From: a virus
Strand: one strand, 5' to 3'
IMG/VR virus record: IMGVR_UViG_3300010401_000006
Location: 1-64,000 of that record
DNA length: 64,000 nucleotides
The notes below the pieces were generated by a model. That model worked only from the letters and a program-made list of their open reading frames with translations. It searched no databases and had not been told where the DNA came from. Both the position numbers and the translations under genes were made by a program. How positions within the stretch are numbered: the stretch's first letter is position 1; each line of letters begins with the position of its first letter. Of this stretch, positions 25,486 through 35,312 are shown piece after piece.

Positions 25486-25919
25486 CAAAAGCGACCGCAG
25501 TGCCGGAAACAGCCCGGCAGGAAATCGAAATTACGCTCGGGGGCAAGACGTTCCTATGCCGTCCGGATTTCGAGACCCTCGCCAATATCGAATTGCAGAT
25601 GGGCGAGCCGTGCCGCGGGATGGGCATGAAGGCCCTAGCCGCGATGATGCCGGCCGGGCAGCGCGGCGGCTTCTCCGAAATCTCCATGACCGAGCTTGCT
25701 GCGGCGCTTTACTGGATGCTCAAGGGCAAGAAAGGATCTCCGGCCAGCGTGCAGGCCGTCGGCGAGATCCTGATGGACGAGGGCTGCGCGCCATTCCTGA
25801 TGCCTGTGGGACAGTTCCTCACGCGCGCGCACCGCGGCAATGCCGAGCACATGAAGGAGGCCGCGCAGGAGAACGCCGAGACGGACCCTCCTCAGGAGAC
25901 GGCCAAGCCAGCCGACTAA
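25482..25919 (+). CDS. Tail assembly chaperone 1, GTA gp10-like
   Basis: GTG overlaps the tube stop. Residues 15-70 (ITLGGKTFLCRPDFETLANIE...) resemble the gene transfer agent gp10/GTA_TIM family that acts before the TAC protein in alphaproteobacterial siphophages. It probably coats the tape measure during assembly together with the next protein. Confidence 0.7.
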   Translation: MTKATAVPETARQEIEITLGGKTFLCRPDFETLANIELQMGEPCRGMGMKALAAMMPAGQRGGFSEISMTELAAALYWMLKGKKGSPASVQAVGEILMDEGCAPFLMPVGQFLTRAHRGNAEHMKEAAQENAETDPPQETAKPAD

Positions 25920-25936
25920 CAGACACCGAAGCCTGG

Positions 25937-26173
25937 ATGCAGATCGCGTTCGGCTATCTCGGCTGGACCCCGGAGACGTTCTGGTCCTCCACCATTCTTG
26001 AGCTTTCCAACGCCTATGTTGGGCACTGCAAGCGCCATGGGCTAGGCCGGTGGGGCGAAAGTCATCTTGACGTTCCGGCCCTGCGGGCTGAAATGGAGCG
26101 CATCAAGGAACTGTATCCTGACGGAAAGATAAGCAAGCGCGACAAGAGGGAGCTTCGCCGTGGCGGCCGGTGA
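25937..26173 (+). CDS. Tail assembly chaperone 2, rcc01693/TAC_1-like (78 aa)
   Basis: The text MQIAFGYLGWTPETFWSSTI has the conserved G-x-x-P-x-x-F-W of TAC_1 proteins (rcc01693 type), and the C-terminus is basic. It begins 17 bases after the first chaperone. The frame is open upstream, so a minus-one frameshift product with the first chaperone is conceivable, but no good slippery heptamer is seen. It overlaps the tape measure start by 14 bases. Confidence 0.7.
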   Translation: MQIAFGYLGWTPETFWSSTILELSNAYVGHCKRHGLGRWGESHLDVPALRAEMERIKELYPDGKISKRDKRELRRGGR

Positions 26174-29144
26174 TCAGGTCATTCAAAGGCTGATCTACGA
26201 AATCGACGCCGATCTGTCGCCCTACAAGGCGAAGATGGCGGAGGTCCAGAAGGTCGCGAACGATGCCGGCGCGGCCACGACCGCCAGCGCCAACCAGGCC
26301 GAGAAGGCGTTCAAGTCCGCAGCCTCAGGCGGCGCGACCGAACTCAGCAACAAGATCGCTGACATCCAGAAAGCGGCCGGTGCCACCGGAACGACCGCTG
26401 CCGAAGGCGCCAATAAGGCTGGGCAAGCCTTCAGGTCCGCCGCTTCGGGTGCCACGGAGATGCACCGCGGCATCGAAGTCAGCCGGCGCGAGTTGATCTA
26501 TTTCGGCCGCGAACTTGCGACGGGCGATTTCCAGCGCCTCCCGGCCACCTTCACGCTCCTCGCCAGCCATATGCTCGAACTGAGCAGCGGGACAATCCTA
26601 TGGGGCGTCGGGCTCGCCGCTATCCCCTTCGCGCTGGCGGCATCCGCGATCGCTGCAGAGAATGCAATTTCCCGCGTGCGCCGCGCCCTTATGACGAGCG
26701 GCTATGCCTCCGGGCTCACATCCGATCAGGTTTCCGCGATCGCTGCATCCGATATCCCCGGCGTCTCCACGCGCGGCGGCCTAGACATCGCCCAGACGCT
26801 GATCGCGCGTGGCAACGTCTCGGGTGCTCAACTGCCCGGCGCTATTCAAGCCACCAGCGGGTATGCGCAGGCGACTGGGCTGTCGCAGGACAAGGCTGCG
26901 GAAGCATTCGAGAAGATACTCGCCGATCCCGCCAAGGGCGCGCAGGAACTGAACGACCAATTCAAGCTGCTCGATTACGCGACGCGCGACCAGATCAGGC
27001 AGTTGCAGGAATCCGGCGACACTGCCAAAGCCCAGCAGATCATCATCGACAATGTGAACAAACGCTTCGGCAAGCTGGACGAGGCGAGCTGGTCGCTGGC
27101 GAAGGCGTTCGGCGGCATCGGGACTGCGCTCTCAAACTTCTGGTTCAAGACCGGTGCGGCGTTTGCAGCGCCCGATAAAGCCACGCAGATGGCGGCGCTT
27201 CAGAGCGAACTTTCCGAAGCGCGCAAGGGCATCGGCGCGTCCGTCAGCACGCCTTACGGCTCCGTTCTCGCTCCGGCGCGGTCAGTCACGCAAATCCTGA
27301 CCGACATCCAAAATCTCCGCACGGAGATGGCTAAGGACAAGGCGCAGTCCGATAAGGGTGGCGCCGCGGCTCAGACCGACAAACTGCTTTCCGGCGCCAT
27401 GGCGGTTGCCAAGGGCTACGACGCGCAGGATGAAAAAGCGGAGAAGCTGAAGAACCAGTTGAAGGCGCTCGATGCGGCGCTTGGCGACACCACGATCGCG
27501 CACGGCAAGTATGCGGGCAAGATCAAGGACGCCGAGGCGGCCGTAAAGCTTGCCATCGCCAACCAACTGACACCGGCGCAATTGGCCGCGCAGAACGCCG
27601 AAGACCAGCGCAAGATCGCTGCGACACCGCCAGCCCAGCGCCCGCGCGTCGAGGCCGAGATCGCGGCGCAGCGCGAGCGCCAGCGCAACCTTGCCAATCC
27701 AGAAACCGCGCTTCAGGCGCAGTCCATCTACGATTCGCAGATGGCCGTCGCCGGCATAGCCAAGATGTCGGAAGCGCAGGACCGCTTGGCCGAGCGCCAA
27801 GCCAAGGCGCTAGAGGCGATGAAGGCCGAGTCCGATGCTGAGATCGCGCTTGCGAAGGCCTATGACCTCGGTTCCGCTGCTGTTGCCAAACAGAAGGCAG
27901 TCGGGGAGGCACATACCGCTTTCATCAAGAAGGAAATCAGCGACGAGAAATCTTACGCTGCCGCACTTCAGGAACGCGCCTTCGCCACCGAAGCCGTGGC
28001 CGTCGCACAGAAGATCGCGAACGATAATGAACAGATCGCAGGCCTGCGCGCTGTTGCGGCCGCGAATGGCGATCCTCTTGCCATCGCGCGCGCCGAAGTC
28101 GAGACCGCCGCACTCCTCGCCACGCAGAAGGAGCGCGACAACGCCATCACGGCGGATCAGATCGCACTGGCCGACAAGAGCCTCGCTCAAATCCGCGAAG
28201 AACTCACGCTGAAGCAGCGCCTGCAGGCTGAGAACAAGGCGGCGAGTGAGATCACGGCAGCCGGCCGCCAACTCGGCTACACCGGCGACCTGCTCGCGGG
28301 CATGCGCGGAGGCGCGACCGACGAAGAAATCCAGCACATCAAGAACCTGAACGAGGTCACGGAAGAACTCATAAAGGACGGTCTCGATCCGACTTCGATC
28401 AAGTTCATGGCGATGCGCGACATCATGGTCTCGCTCAAGGACTCCACCGATGAGGAAGTCCTTGCGATGGAGAAACTGAAGCAGGCCGCGCATGACATGG
28501 CGGATGCGATCACTGGCCCTCTGGAACAGTTACTGACCAGCGGCGGCTCGATCCGCAAGATGCTCGAAAGCATGTTCAAGGATCTTGGCGCCGCCACGAT
28601 CAAGAATTTCATCATCGAGCCGTTGAACAAGAAGCTTGAGAGCATGATCGCGGGATGGCTCGGTGGGTCGGTTGGAAAGCCCGGAACGTCTCCGATGAAC
28701 CCGCTGTTCGTGACTATCGTCCCCGGCGTCGGCAACATCCTGAACGGACAAAATCCCGGAGGCGGTGGCAGCAGCATTTTCTCAGGCATCGGCTCGTTCT
28801 TCGCGAGTATCTTCGGCGGTGGTCGCGCTGGTGGCGGCGATATCGACGCGAGCAAGTTCTATCTTGTCGGGGAGCATGGGCCCGAGCTGTTCGCGCCTGG
28901 CGTGTCAGGCGCCGTCATGGCGAATCCCGGCACGGTCGCGTCGCTCAGCGGTGGCGGTGGAAACCTGAACATCACGCATCAGATGTCCATCGTGGTGAGC
29001 GGCGTCGGCGACAAAGACCTTCTTGAGAAAATCCAGACCGCGACAAGCGCGCAGATCGCAAATGCAAACGCCGAACAGGACAAGCACTGGAAGCGGATGC
29101 AACGCCCCGCTCTTATCGGCGCGCAGCGAAGGGCGCTTTCCTGA
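26160..29144 (+). CDS. Tape measure protein (994 aa)
   Basis: The longest tail gene; GTG 26160 follows the chaperones. It opens with a segment shared with many tape measures (LIYEIDADLSPYKAKMAEVQ), contains Ala-rich helices with a duplicated NKIADIQKAAG/NKAGQAFRSAASG stretch (about 60-95), a hydrophobic part near 140-165, long coiled coils, and a C-terminal region (MLESMFKDLGAATIKNFIIE) like lambda gpH. At about 1.5 angstrom per residue it predicts a tail near 150 nm. The HYDGPELFAPG-type motif (GEHGPELFAPG, about residue 902) is typical. Confidence 0.9.
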   Translation: MAAGDQVIQRLIYEIDADLSPYKAKMAEVQKVANDAGAATTASANQAEKAFKSAASGGATELSNKIADIQKAAGATGTTAAEGANKAGQAFRSAASGATEMHRGIEVSRRELIYFGRELATGDFQRLPATFTLLASHMLELSSGTILWGVGLAAIPFALAASAIAAENAISRVRRALMTSGYASGLTSDQVSAIAASDIPGVSTRGGLDIAQTLIARGNVSGAQLPGAIQATSGYAQATGLSQDKAAEAFEKILADPAKGAQELNDQFKLLDYATRDQIRQLQESGDTAKAQQIIIDNVNKRFGKLDEASWSLAKAFGGIGTALSNFWFKTGAAFAAPDKATQMAALQSELSEARKGIGASVSTPYGSVLAPARSVTQILTDIQNLRTEMAKDKAQSDKGGAAAQTDKLLSGAMAVAKGYDAQDEKAEKLKNQLKALDAALGDTTIAHGKYAGKIKDAEAAVKLAIANQLTPAQLAAQNAEDQRKIAATPPAQRPRVEAEIAAQRERQRNLANPETALQAQSIYDSQMAVAGIAKMSEAQDRLAERQAKALEAMKAESDAEIALAKAYDLGSAAVAKQKAVGEAHTAFIKKEISDEKSYAAALQERAFATEAVAVAQKIANDNEQIAGLRAVAAANGDPLAIARAEVETAALLATQKERDNAITADQIALADKSLAQIREELTLKQRLQAENKAASEITAAGRQLGYTGDLLAGMRGGATDEEIQHIKNLNEVTEELIKDGLDPTSIKFMAMRDIMVSLKDSTDEEVLAMEKLKQAAHDMADAITGPLEQLLTSGGSIRKMLESMFKDLGAATIKNFIIEPLNKKLESMIAGWLGGSVGKPGTSPMNPLFVTIVPGVGNILNGQNPGGGGSSIFSGIGSFFASIFGGGRAGGGDIDASKFYLVGEHGPELFAPGVSGAVMANPGTVASLSGGGGNLNITHQMSIVVSGVGDKDLLEKIQTATSAQIANANAEQDKHWKRMQRPALIGAQRRALS

Positions 29145-29869
29145 TGGCAACCCCGGATATCTATTGGCCGCGTGATGTGCTGTCCCCGAGGCAGGTCACG
29201 CCGGAGCTTGTGCCCGCGACGATTTCCGGTGGCCGCACCATCACGTCGGTGGAGAAGATCATCAAGGTCGACGCGGGCTATTGGCAGATCACGCTGGATC
29301 AAATCCCCTACGCGAGCAAAGAGCACAAGCGGGCGTGGCGGGCTGTGGCGGGCATCCTGCAGGGGAGGTTCGGAACAATCGCGGTTCCGGTCTACGATAC
29401 CGATGGCGCACCCTGGCCGCTGGATGGCAACGGCAATCCGATCACGGACTATCCGGACGAGCCGCACAGCGACGGAACACTGTTCAGCGACGGCACCGGA
29501 TATGACCAGCCCGTCATTGTTGCGGAGATTTACGCCAATGCCGGACTTGGCGCGGTCTATGTCACGATCCTTTTCACGTTCGGGGATGCCGATGGTCCGC
29601 AGCCGGGCCAGTTCTTCAGCGTCGCAAACCGGCTCTATCGCATCATTGGCGTGACTGCGTCGGCAGCCTCACCGACGCAGGTCTTCACCTGCAAGATCAC
29701 GCCGCCGCTGCGCGAACCGATCTTCCTTGGCGACACCGCCGAGTTCGATGATCCGCGCTGCATCTGCTGCATGGCGACGGATACCGAAATGATGAGCGCG
29801 GCCGATGCCTACAACGGCACGTCGACAGGCAAGGTGACGTTCGTCGAGAAGATCAATGTGGATGAATGA
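29144..29869 (+). CDS. Minor tail protein at the lambda gpM/L position (241 aa)
   Basis: ATGA overlap with the tape measure. The protein is beta-rich (KVDAGYWQITLDQIPY) and has a DDPRCICCMATDTE cluster near residue 205 with three cysteines. Lambda gpL at the equivalent position is a Cys-cluster protein of similar size, so it may play the gpL or gpM role at the tail tip. The family is not certain. Confidence 0.6.
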   Translation: MATPDIYWPRDVLSPRQVTPELVPATISGGRTITSVEKIIKVDAGYWQITLDQIPYASKEHKRAWRAVAGILQGRFGTIAVPVYDTDGAPWPLDGNGNPITDYPDEPHSDGTLFSDGTGYDQPVIVAEIYANAGLGAVYVTILFTFGDADGPQPGQFFSVANRLYRIIGVTASAASPTQVFTCKITPPLREPIFLGDTAEFDDPRCICCMATDTEMMSAADAYNGTSTGKVTFVEKINVDE

Positions 29870-29872
29870 GCT

Positions 29873-30430
29873 ATGAGCTATCAGGGTTCACGGCTAAACC
29901 ACGCCTTCTTTGCGAAGCTCGATTTCCTGTCTGGTCCCGCCTATGTCTGGCAAGGCTTTCGCAAGATCGAAGTGGCAGGACAGGTCTGGCTGCCCGTTGG
30001 TCCGAAAGCGACGGTTGAGCAAATCGACGATCCGGTCGGGGACAACGTTCCGGGAATTTCCTTCAAGGTCTCCGGCGTCGACACGTCTACTCTAGCCGCA
30101 GCACTGGGCGAAGCCGACGAAATTCAGAACCGGCTTGCCACGGTCTATGACCAGTTCTTCGACAAGGACCTGCAACCGACCGGTTCTCTCAAGGTCTTCG
30201 CCGTCGCGCGCATGGATTCGATCAAGGTGTCGCGGCAGCAAAACTCAGACGGCTCTTATGATCAGGTCATCACTGTGAGCGCAGAGAACTTCCTGACAAA
30301 TGGGCCTTATCCGTCCTACGGCCGCTATTCGTCTGAAGATCAATGGGCGCGGCTCGGCAACAATGCTGATCTTTATTTCCAGTTCATGATGATCAACCAG
30401 AACCGGAGGCAGCGGTGGCCGACGTACTGA
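29873..30430 (+). CDS. Minor tail / tail-tip protein (185 aa)
   Basis: Opens MSYQGSRLNHAFFAKLDF and contains VARMDSIKVSRQ and a C-terminal YGRYSSEDQWARLGNNADL, the phrase seen at the end of several siphovirus tip domains (Y-S-x-x-D-Q-x-A-R). It lies between the tape measure and the DUF6950 protein. Likely part of the tip ring. Overlaps the following GTG gene by 16 bases. Confidence 0.6.
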   Translation: MSYQGSRLNHAFFAKLDFLSGPAYVWQGFRKIEVAGQVWLPVGPKATVEQIDDPVGDNVPGISFKVSGVDTSTLAAALGEADEIQNRLATVYDQFFDKDLQPTGSLKVFAVARMDSIKVSRQQNSDGSYDQVITVSAENFLTNGPYPSYGRYSSEDQWARLGNNADLYFQFMMINQNRRQRWPTY

Positions 30431-30843
30431 CGCCCGTGCAGCGCGCGCTGCTGCAAGAATTCCTGCTCTCCAAAGTGCGGCAGACTTTTCAATGGGGCAC
30501 GTCGGATTGCGGCCTGCTCATCGCGGACTGGGCGATCATGCTCGGCTATCCCGATCCGGCCGCAGCCGTGCGCGGAACCTACAGCGATGCCGAAGGGGCT
30601 TACGCTGCGATCGCGCCACTCTCGTTCCAAGAGTTTGTGGCCCAGTGCTGCGCGGCATGTTCCTTCTCGCCCACTGATACGCCGCAGGATGGTGACATCG
30701 GCATCATCGACCTTCCCATGGCGGGACCGACTGCCGGCATCATGACGAACGGCTCGTGGGCCTTCAAAACGGCAATAGGCGTGACGTGGCTGAAAACCAC
30801 CCAGGGCGCGCAAATTGCCGCATGGAGGGTCTTCGGTGCCTGA
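30415..30843 (+). CDS. DUF6950 / NlpC-like tail-tip protein (142 aa)
   Basis: The pattern FQWGTSDCGLLIADWAIML (residues 26-44) has the W-G-x-x-D-C of DUF6950, a family related to NlpC/P60 cysteine hydrolases with C32 as the presumed nucleophile. A DGDIGIIDL strand and a GIMTNGSWAF segment follow. Its place equals lambda gpK, so it may trim peptidoglycan during DNA entry or act only in assembly. Start is GTG. Confidence 0.7.
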   Translation: MADVLTPVQRALLQEFLLSKVRQTFQWGTSDCGLLIADWAIMLGYPDPAAAVRGTYSDAEGAYAAIAPLSFQEFVAQCCAACSFSPTDTPQDGDIGIIDLPMAGPTAGIMTNGSWAFKTAIGVTWLKTTQGAQIAAWRVFGA

Positions 30844-32953
30844 AGCCCTCGCCGCGATCGTTGCCGCCGTTGAGGCGGTGGCCGAGTTTCTGGGGCCGGA
30901 ACTGACGGCGCTTGCAGAGGCCGCGGTCGTCTCTGCGGTTGAGCTTGGCATCTCTGCGCTTCTGGCGCCAGGCGCGCCGAAAGGCATCGACGGCGCCCTC
31001 TCCCTTCTCCAGCCGTTGCCGTTCCGCCGCCGTGTCTACGGCCAGTGCAAGATGGGCGGCTATTTTGTGTTCTGGACATCCATAAATGGCAGCCTGTTTC
31101 AGCTTCTCGCCGTTGCCGCACACGAGATCGACAGCTTCATCGAATACTGGGTGACCGACAACGAGGTGGAGGTTAACCCCTCGACGCATTTCGTTACGCG
31201 CATCATTGGTCCCGCCGGCGCCGCCGCATCGCGCCCGCTTCAGTATAGCCCTGATGGCAATCCGGTCGTGCAGATATATTCCAACACCGGCGCGGCTGGG
31301 AAAGTCGCCTATGACCGTCTCGTCACGCGATTCCCCGGCATATGGACCACGGACTGCATCGGCGTCGGAATTGCCGACATGCTGCTCGTTCAGGAAGGGG
31401 TGAAGCAGGGCAGCTTCGGCTATGTCTATCCGGGTGGCCAGCAGACCATGCGCGCGGTCATCCAGGGCGCAAAAATCTACGACTGCATCGCCTCGCCAGC
31501 GCAAGACCCGAACAATTACGCGACGTGGTCCTACAACTTCAACGCCGTGAACGTCATCCTGGACTACCTCACGCACCAAGACGGATGGCGCATGTCGAAG
31601 GATACATTCCTCACAGGCATGGGTGGCGTCGTCACGCTGGCAAATGCTGCGATATGCGAAGAAAGCGTTCCGCTGCGAAGCGGCGGGTCGGAGCAGCGCT
31701 ATCGCTTATGGGGATGGTACAGCTTCGACGAGGAGCCGCGGCAGGTTCTGAACCGCATGTTCGCGTCGTGCGGCGGTTGGCTCCAGCTATTCCCCGACGG
31801 GACAATCGGCATTTATGTTGGCGCTTGGGTTGAGCCCACCTTCACCATCACCGACGACATGATTATTGGCTTCGATGCGCAGCACTTCGTCGGCGAGTTC
31901 GATGCGGTGAATGAGATCAGGGCATCGTTCAACGATCCGCAGAACGATTATCAGCAGACCGAATCGACGCCGTGGCAGAACACGGCGGATATCGAACTGC
32001 GCGGCTACATCAAGTCGTCGACCTTGGATGCGCGGTTCTCGCCTTCGTACACGCAGTGCCGCCGCGTGCAGAAGATTTCTGCGCACGAAACAATGCCGGA
32101 ATACAGCCTGACGCTGATCTGCGATCAGTCCGCGCTCGATGGCCGCTCCGAACGCTTTCTCAATCTCGACATGAGCAAGAGCCTTGGGATCGTGGGCACG
32201 TTTCGCGTGACGCAGTTCGTGACCAATCTCGTGACCGGAACCTGTACGGTCGGCCTCGCCTCCTTCGGCTCAGATGCCTACGCTTGGGATCCGTCCAGCG
32301 AAGAGGGCGATCCGCCACCAATCCCGCCTGACACGTCCTCAAGCGCGTCGCTTCAGCAGCCGCAAAATCTCGTGGTGAACGTCCAGACGATTACGACCGG
32401 TGCCACTATGGCGCCCATCATGGACATCACCAATGATCCGCCGATCGAACGCACGGACCTGACCGAGACTTTCCAGTATCAGCTCCAAGGCGATACAGGG
32501 TGGACGGTCTTGTCGAAGGACAATCAGGACTGGGAGGCGAAGACCGGGCCGCTACAGGAAGGCACCTACAACGTGCGCGTCGCCTTTGTGGACCCGAACG
32601 GCGTTTTCAGTTCATGGACGGAAGTCGATGGCGTTGTCGTGGCGGTGAGCGTCGCGGCGCCGAGCGCGCCGACCGGGATCACGGCATCCGTTCCGAGCCC
32701 GGCCGTAAGCGTTCTCGTCCAGTTCGATGCGCCGAACGATAAGAATTTCGATCATGCCGGTGTATGGCGCAATTCCGTGAACGTCTTCGGCACGGCCACG
32801 AACGTCTCCGGCCCGATCTATGGCTCGCCCAACCAGGCCCTGTCCTACACCGACACGCCACCATCCAGCGGGACATGGTACTACTGGGCGACAGCCTTTA
32901 GCGTTTCTGGTAATCAGTCGTCACCCGATGGCCCGGCCTCGGTGACACTCTAG
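30836..32953 (+). CDS. Tail tip / central fibre protein, lambda J-like (705 aa)
   Basis: Starts with a GTG overlapping the previous stop by 8 bases. The N-terminus is hydrophobic and Ala-rich (residues 1-50), followed by a hub-like region. FRRRVYGQCKMGGYFVFW near residue 62 and DQSALDGRSERFLNLDMS near 430 are seen in siphovirus hub proteins. The C-terminal 90 residues form a fibronectin type III-like domain (SAPTGITASVPSPAVSVLVQ ... WYYWATAFS). It likely contacts the host receptor and the cell wall. Confidence 0.75.
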   Translation: MPEALAAIVAAVEAVAEFLGPELTALAEAAVVSAVELGISALLAPGAPKGIDGALSLLQPLPFRRRVYGQCKMGGYFVFWTSINGSLFQLLAVAAHEIDSFIEYWVTDNEVEVNPSTHFVTRIIGPAGAAASRPLQYSPDGNPVVQIYSNTGAAGKVAYDRLVTRFPGIWTTDCIGVGIADMLLVQEGVKQGSFGYVYPGGQQTMRAVIQGAKIYDCIASPAQDPNNYATWSYNFNAVNVILDYLTHQDGWRMSKDTFLTGMGGVVTLANAAICEESVPLRSGGSEQRYRLWGWYSFDEEPRQVLNRMFASCGGWLQLFPDGTIGIYVGAWVEPTFTITDDMIIGFDAQHFVGEFDAVNEIRASFNDPQNDYQQTESTPWQNTADIELRGYIKSSTLDARFSPSYTQCRRVQKISAHETMPEYSLTLICDQSALDGRSERFLNLDMSKSLGIVGTFRVTQFVTNLVTGTCTVGLASFGSDAYAWDPSSEEGDPPPIPPDTSSSASLQQPQNLVVNVQTITTGATMAPIMDITNDPPIERTDLTETFQYQLQGDTGWTVLSKDNQDWEAKTGPLQEGTYNVRVAFVDPNGVFSSWTEVDGVVVAVSVAAPSAPTGITASVPSPAVSVLVQFDAPNDKNFDHAGVWRNSVNVFGTATNVSGPIYGSPNQALSYTDTPPSSGTWYYWATAFSVSGNQSSPDGPASVTL

Positions 32954-32965
32954 GAGGGGATCGAC

Positions 32966-34552
32966 GTGGGAGCCGTTGCAAACGCATTCAACATTGCTTG
33001 GCGCGATTATAACACGGACGGCGTTCCGGCATCGGGCCCCTTCAAGCCTATTAAGTCCGTGCTCCGCGGGCTCGGCCCTATAATCGAAGCCTATGGCTCT
33101 CGTTGGACCATCGCGAACACCGCTGCCGATGGCGTGACAGACGACACGCTCGTCATCCAGCAGACGATCGACGCGAACAAGGGCGGCATGATCCTTATCC
33201 CCGCGAACTCGACCTTCGCTGGCGTCCTGCTCAGCGGATCGAGTTACAACGACACGACCATCGTGTGCCAGGGCGAAGTCAATCTTCTGCCGAACGGCTC
33301 CGTCACGAAATACGGCATCTTTCTTCAGGCCTGCGCGAATGTGACCGTTTATCTCGACATGAACGGAAACCGCACGTCGATGGTGCAGGACGAGCATATC
33401 CAGTGCGTCGCGATCGCCGGCTGCACAAATTGCGCTGTCGTCGGCAAGGTTCGAGAAATCCGCGGCGACGGCGTCTATATCTCGCGGAATGGGGCGACGC
33501 AGAACCTCGATATTACGGTCGATATTCGCGGCTACAATTCGTCCTCAGACGGCCGCAACCTCGTCAGCGTTATTTCGTGCCAAGGCCTGAAAATCAGGGC
33601 TTGGTCATGGGACATCGGCGGCAACGTCAACTCTGTGAATGAGCCCGGCGGCGTCGATCTTGAGACAAATGCCACGGGCGATTCGATCCACGACTTCGAT
33701 GTCGAGGTCTTCGCCTATAGCAGCGCGCACGCGACCAACCTGCTTGGTGTTCTTGGCCTTGAAGTGACCGGCGGCCAGCGCGATTACAACATCTATAACG
33801 GCCGCGTGAAGGCGACGCTGCGCTCCTATGCGAGCGCGCCGAACATGGGCAATTTCGCGCGCTGCCGCGGCGTGACATGGGACCTCGACATCGCGGGTTA
33901 TGGCTCTCCGGCCGACGGCATGGAGATGGATTCCTGCGACAATTGCTCCGGCCACCTCAAGGCGCGCAACACCATTCACGCCCTGATTGTCGGCTTCGCG
34001 GACATCATCAACACCTGCAACATCGATCTGGACGTCATCGGCTGCGGCGGTTCGAGCCAGCAATCGGTTTGGCTGAACAGCCATGCGGGCTGCCACTTCA
34101 CCGGGATCATTGGCGAGGCAATGGCGAGTTCCGGACCAGCCGTCTATTTCAGCAACAACGGCGCCGGCGGCGTGCAGGACAACACCTACGAGATTGTCAT
34201 CACGTCCGCGAACAACAACCTGCCGTCCGCGTATCAGCAGCAGGGCGGCCACGCGATCACATTCACGCGATGCGCTGTGCGGGGCGGCTCGCTGAGCAGT
34301 TTCATTGCCTCCGCCGGGCTGGCGAACGCCTTCAACGGTACATTCACCGGGCTGAACAGGATAGGCGTCCACGGCCTGAACCAGCTTGCATCCATCCCGA
34401 CGCTGGGGTCATGGACCCAGGGCGATTACGTCGCCAACACGGCCCCGGTCCTTGCTACGGGCAAGGTGACGACGGGCTGGTCTCGCCTCACGACTGGCAC
34501 CGGGAACGTCCTGAACACGGACTGGGCACCGCAGGTGGTTCCGAACTCATAA
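32966..34552 (+). CDS. Tailspike, right-handed beta-helix (528 aa)
   Basis: GTG start after an AGGAGG site. The N-terminus (about 1-50) is a short attachment part. From about residue 50 it shows the pectate-lyase-like opening (ANTAADGVTDDTLVIQQTID) followed by repeated coils of a right-handed beta-helix with asparagine ladders. Such spikes bind and often cut capsule or lipopolysaccharide. It follows the tip protein, so it is probably the host-range determinant. Catalytic acids cannot be assigned. Confidence 0.75.
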   Translation: MGAVANAFNIAWRDYNTDGVPASGPFKPIKSVLRGLGPIIEAYGSRWTIANTAADGVTDDTLVIQQTIDANKGGMILIPANSTFAGVLLSGSSYNDTTIVCQGEVNLLPNGSVTKYGIFLQACANVTVYLDMNGNRTSMVQDEHIQCVAIAGCTNCAVVGKVREIRGDGVYISRNGATQNLDITVDIRGYNSSSDGRNLVSVISCQGLKIRAWSWDIGGNVNSVNEPGGVDLETNATGDSIHDFDVEVFAYSSAHATNLLGVLGLEVTGGQRDYNIYNGRVKATLRSYASAPNMGNFARCRGVTWDLDIAGYGSPADGMEMDSCDNCSGHLKARNTIHALIVGFADIINTCNIDLDVIGCGGSSQQSVWLNSHAGCHFTGIIGEAMASSGPAVYFSNNGAGGVQDNTYEIVITSANNNLPSAYQQQGGHAITFTRCAVRGGSLSSFIASAGLANAFNGTFTGLNRIGVHGLNQLASIPTLGSWTQGDYVANTAPVLATGKVTTGWSRLTTGTGNVLNTDWAPQVVPNS

Positions 34553-34577
34553 CCGTGGTAAAGGGAACTCCGCTTTA

Positions 34578-34591
34578 GCAAAGGGGTTTGC
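34578..34591 (+). promoter_or_regulatory. Hairpin presenting the ribosome site of the next gene
   Basis: GCAAA (34578-34582) pairs with TTTGC (34587-34591) around the loop GGGG, two bases before the GTG start at 34593. The loop is the core of the Shine-Dalgarno site. Exposure or burial of this loop could tune translation. Confidence 0.35.
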
Positions 34592-34592
34592 C

Positions 34593-34928
34593 GTGGCGTC
34601 CAATCCGCAAGTCGTCGTGCCTGTTAAGTCCGCGTGGAGCAGCAGAATCAACTGGATCGCTGCCATTACCGGGGCAGGCTCTCTGATCACGGCGTTCCTG
34701 CCGTTCATCCCGCAGGAGTATCAAGGCAAAGCGGTCGCCGCAGTCGCGCTGCTCGGTGCCGTCGGAGTGTGGTATCAGCGCACGTTCCAGACCACGAGCG
34801 TGACGCCGTCATCGGTTCCGACGCCGACGCCGAACTTCACCACCGTCGTGACCGCCGCGCGCAACGCCGGGCTCTCGGAAGAGAAAATAACCGACCTCCT
34901 AAACTCTGCTTCGCGCGTTAACCCGTAA
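34593..34928 (+). CDS. Holin-like membrane protein candidate (111 aa)
   Basis: GTG start. It has a basic N-terminus, then a first hydrophobic helix (INWIAAITGAGSLITAFLPFI, about 19-39) and a second (AVAAVALLGAVGVWYQ, about 47-62), and a soluble C-terminus. Two helices close to the N-terminus after the tailspike fit a class II-type holin or a similar small membrane protein. There is no endolysin next to it to confirm. Confidence 0.45.
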   Translation: MASNPQVVVPVKSAWSSRINWIAAITGAGSLITAFLPFIPQEYQGKAVAAVALLGAVGVWYQRTFQTTSVTPSSVPTPTPNFTTVVTAARNAGLSEEKITDLLNSASRVNP

Positions 34929-35001
34929 GCCACGGAACTTTCCGAACGCTGGCGCACCTCTCGGCGTTTATCGTGTACGAAGGCAAACCAAGGATGCGTG
35001 C

Positions 35002-35310
35002 ATGGCTTATCACTCAACCGTTGCTAGCGTCGGAAATTCTGGTAATTTCCTTGCGCGCTACCTCAGAGGCCTAGCGGGGGATTTTGTTCGGATGGCCCAG
35101 CACATCGAGAACAACGGTGTCAGCAGGGTTGTAACCGCTGTGGCAGTGGTCGTGATCGCAGCCATCATCCTTGGGGTTGGAAGTGCGAGCATCGTCGCAA
35201 CCTATACGACCGGCCGCCTTGACGAACGCGTGACGGCCGGTTTCTGCCATGTCAATCAGCGGCTGGATGAGATACAACACCCGAACCTTCCAGCGAGGAA
35301 CTGTGACTAG
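35002..35310 (+). CDS. Single-pass membrane protein (102 aa)
   Basis: A hydrophobic helix runs over about residues 43-68 (VVTAVAVVVIAAIILGVGSA), preceded by a cytoplasmic-looking amphipathic part and followed by a short tail with two Cys. It could be a spanin or holin partner. A 73-base gap before it carries a CTTTCCGAACGC string similar to the repeat at 3810. Confidence 0.5.
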   Translation: MAYHSTVASVGNSGNFLARYLRGLAGDFVRMAQHIENNGVSRVVTAVAVVVIAAIILGVGSASIVATYTTGRLDERVTAGFCHVNQRLDEIQHPNLPARNCD

Positions 35311-35312
35311 CA

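Noticed and set aside
25482-26173. Programmed frameshift joining the two tail chaperones
   Set aside because: The second frame is open upstream, but I could not find a convincing slippery heptamer, and ATG 25937 gives a complete TAC_1-like protein.
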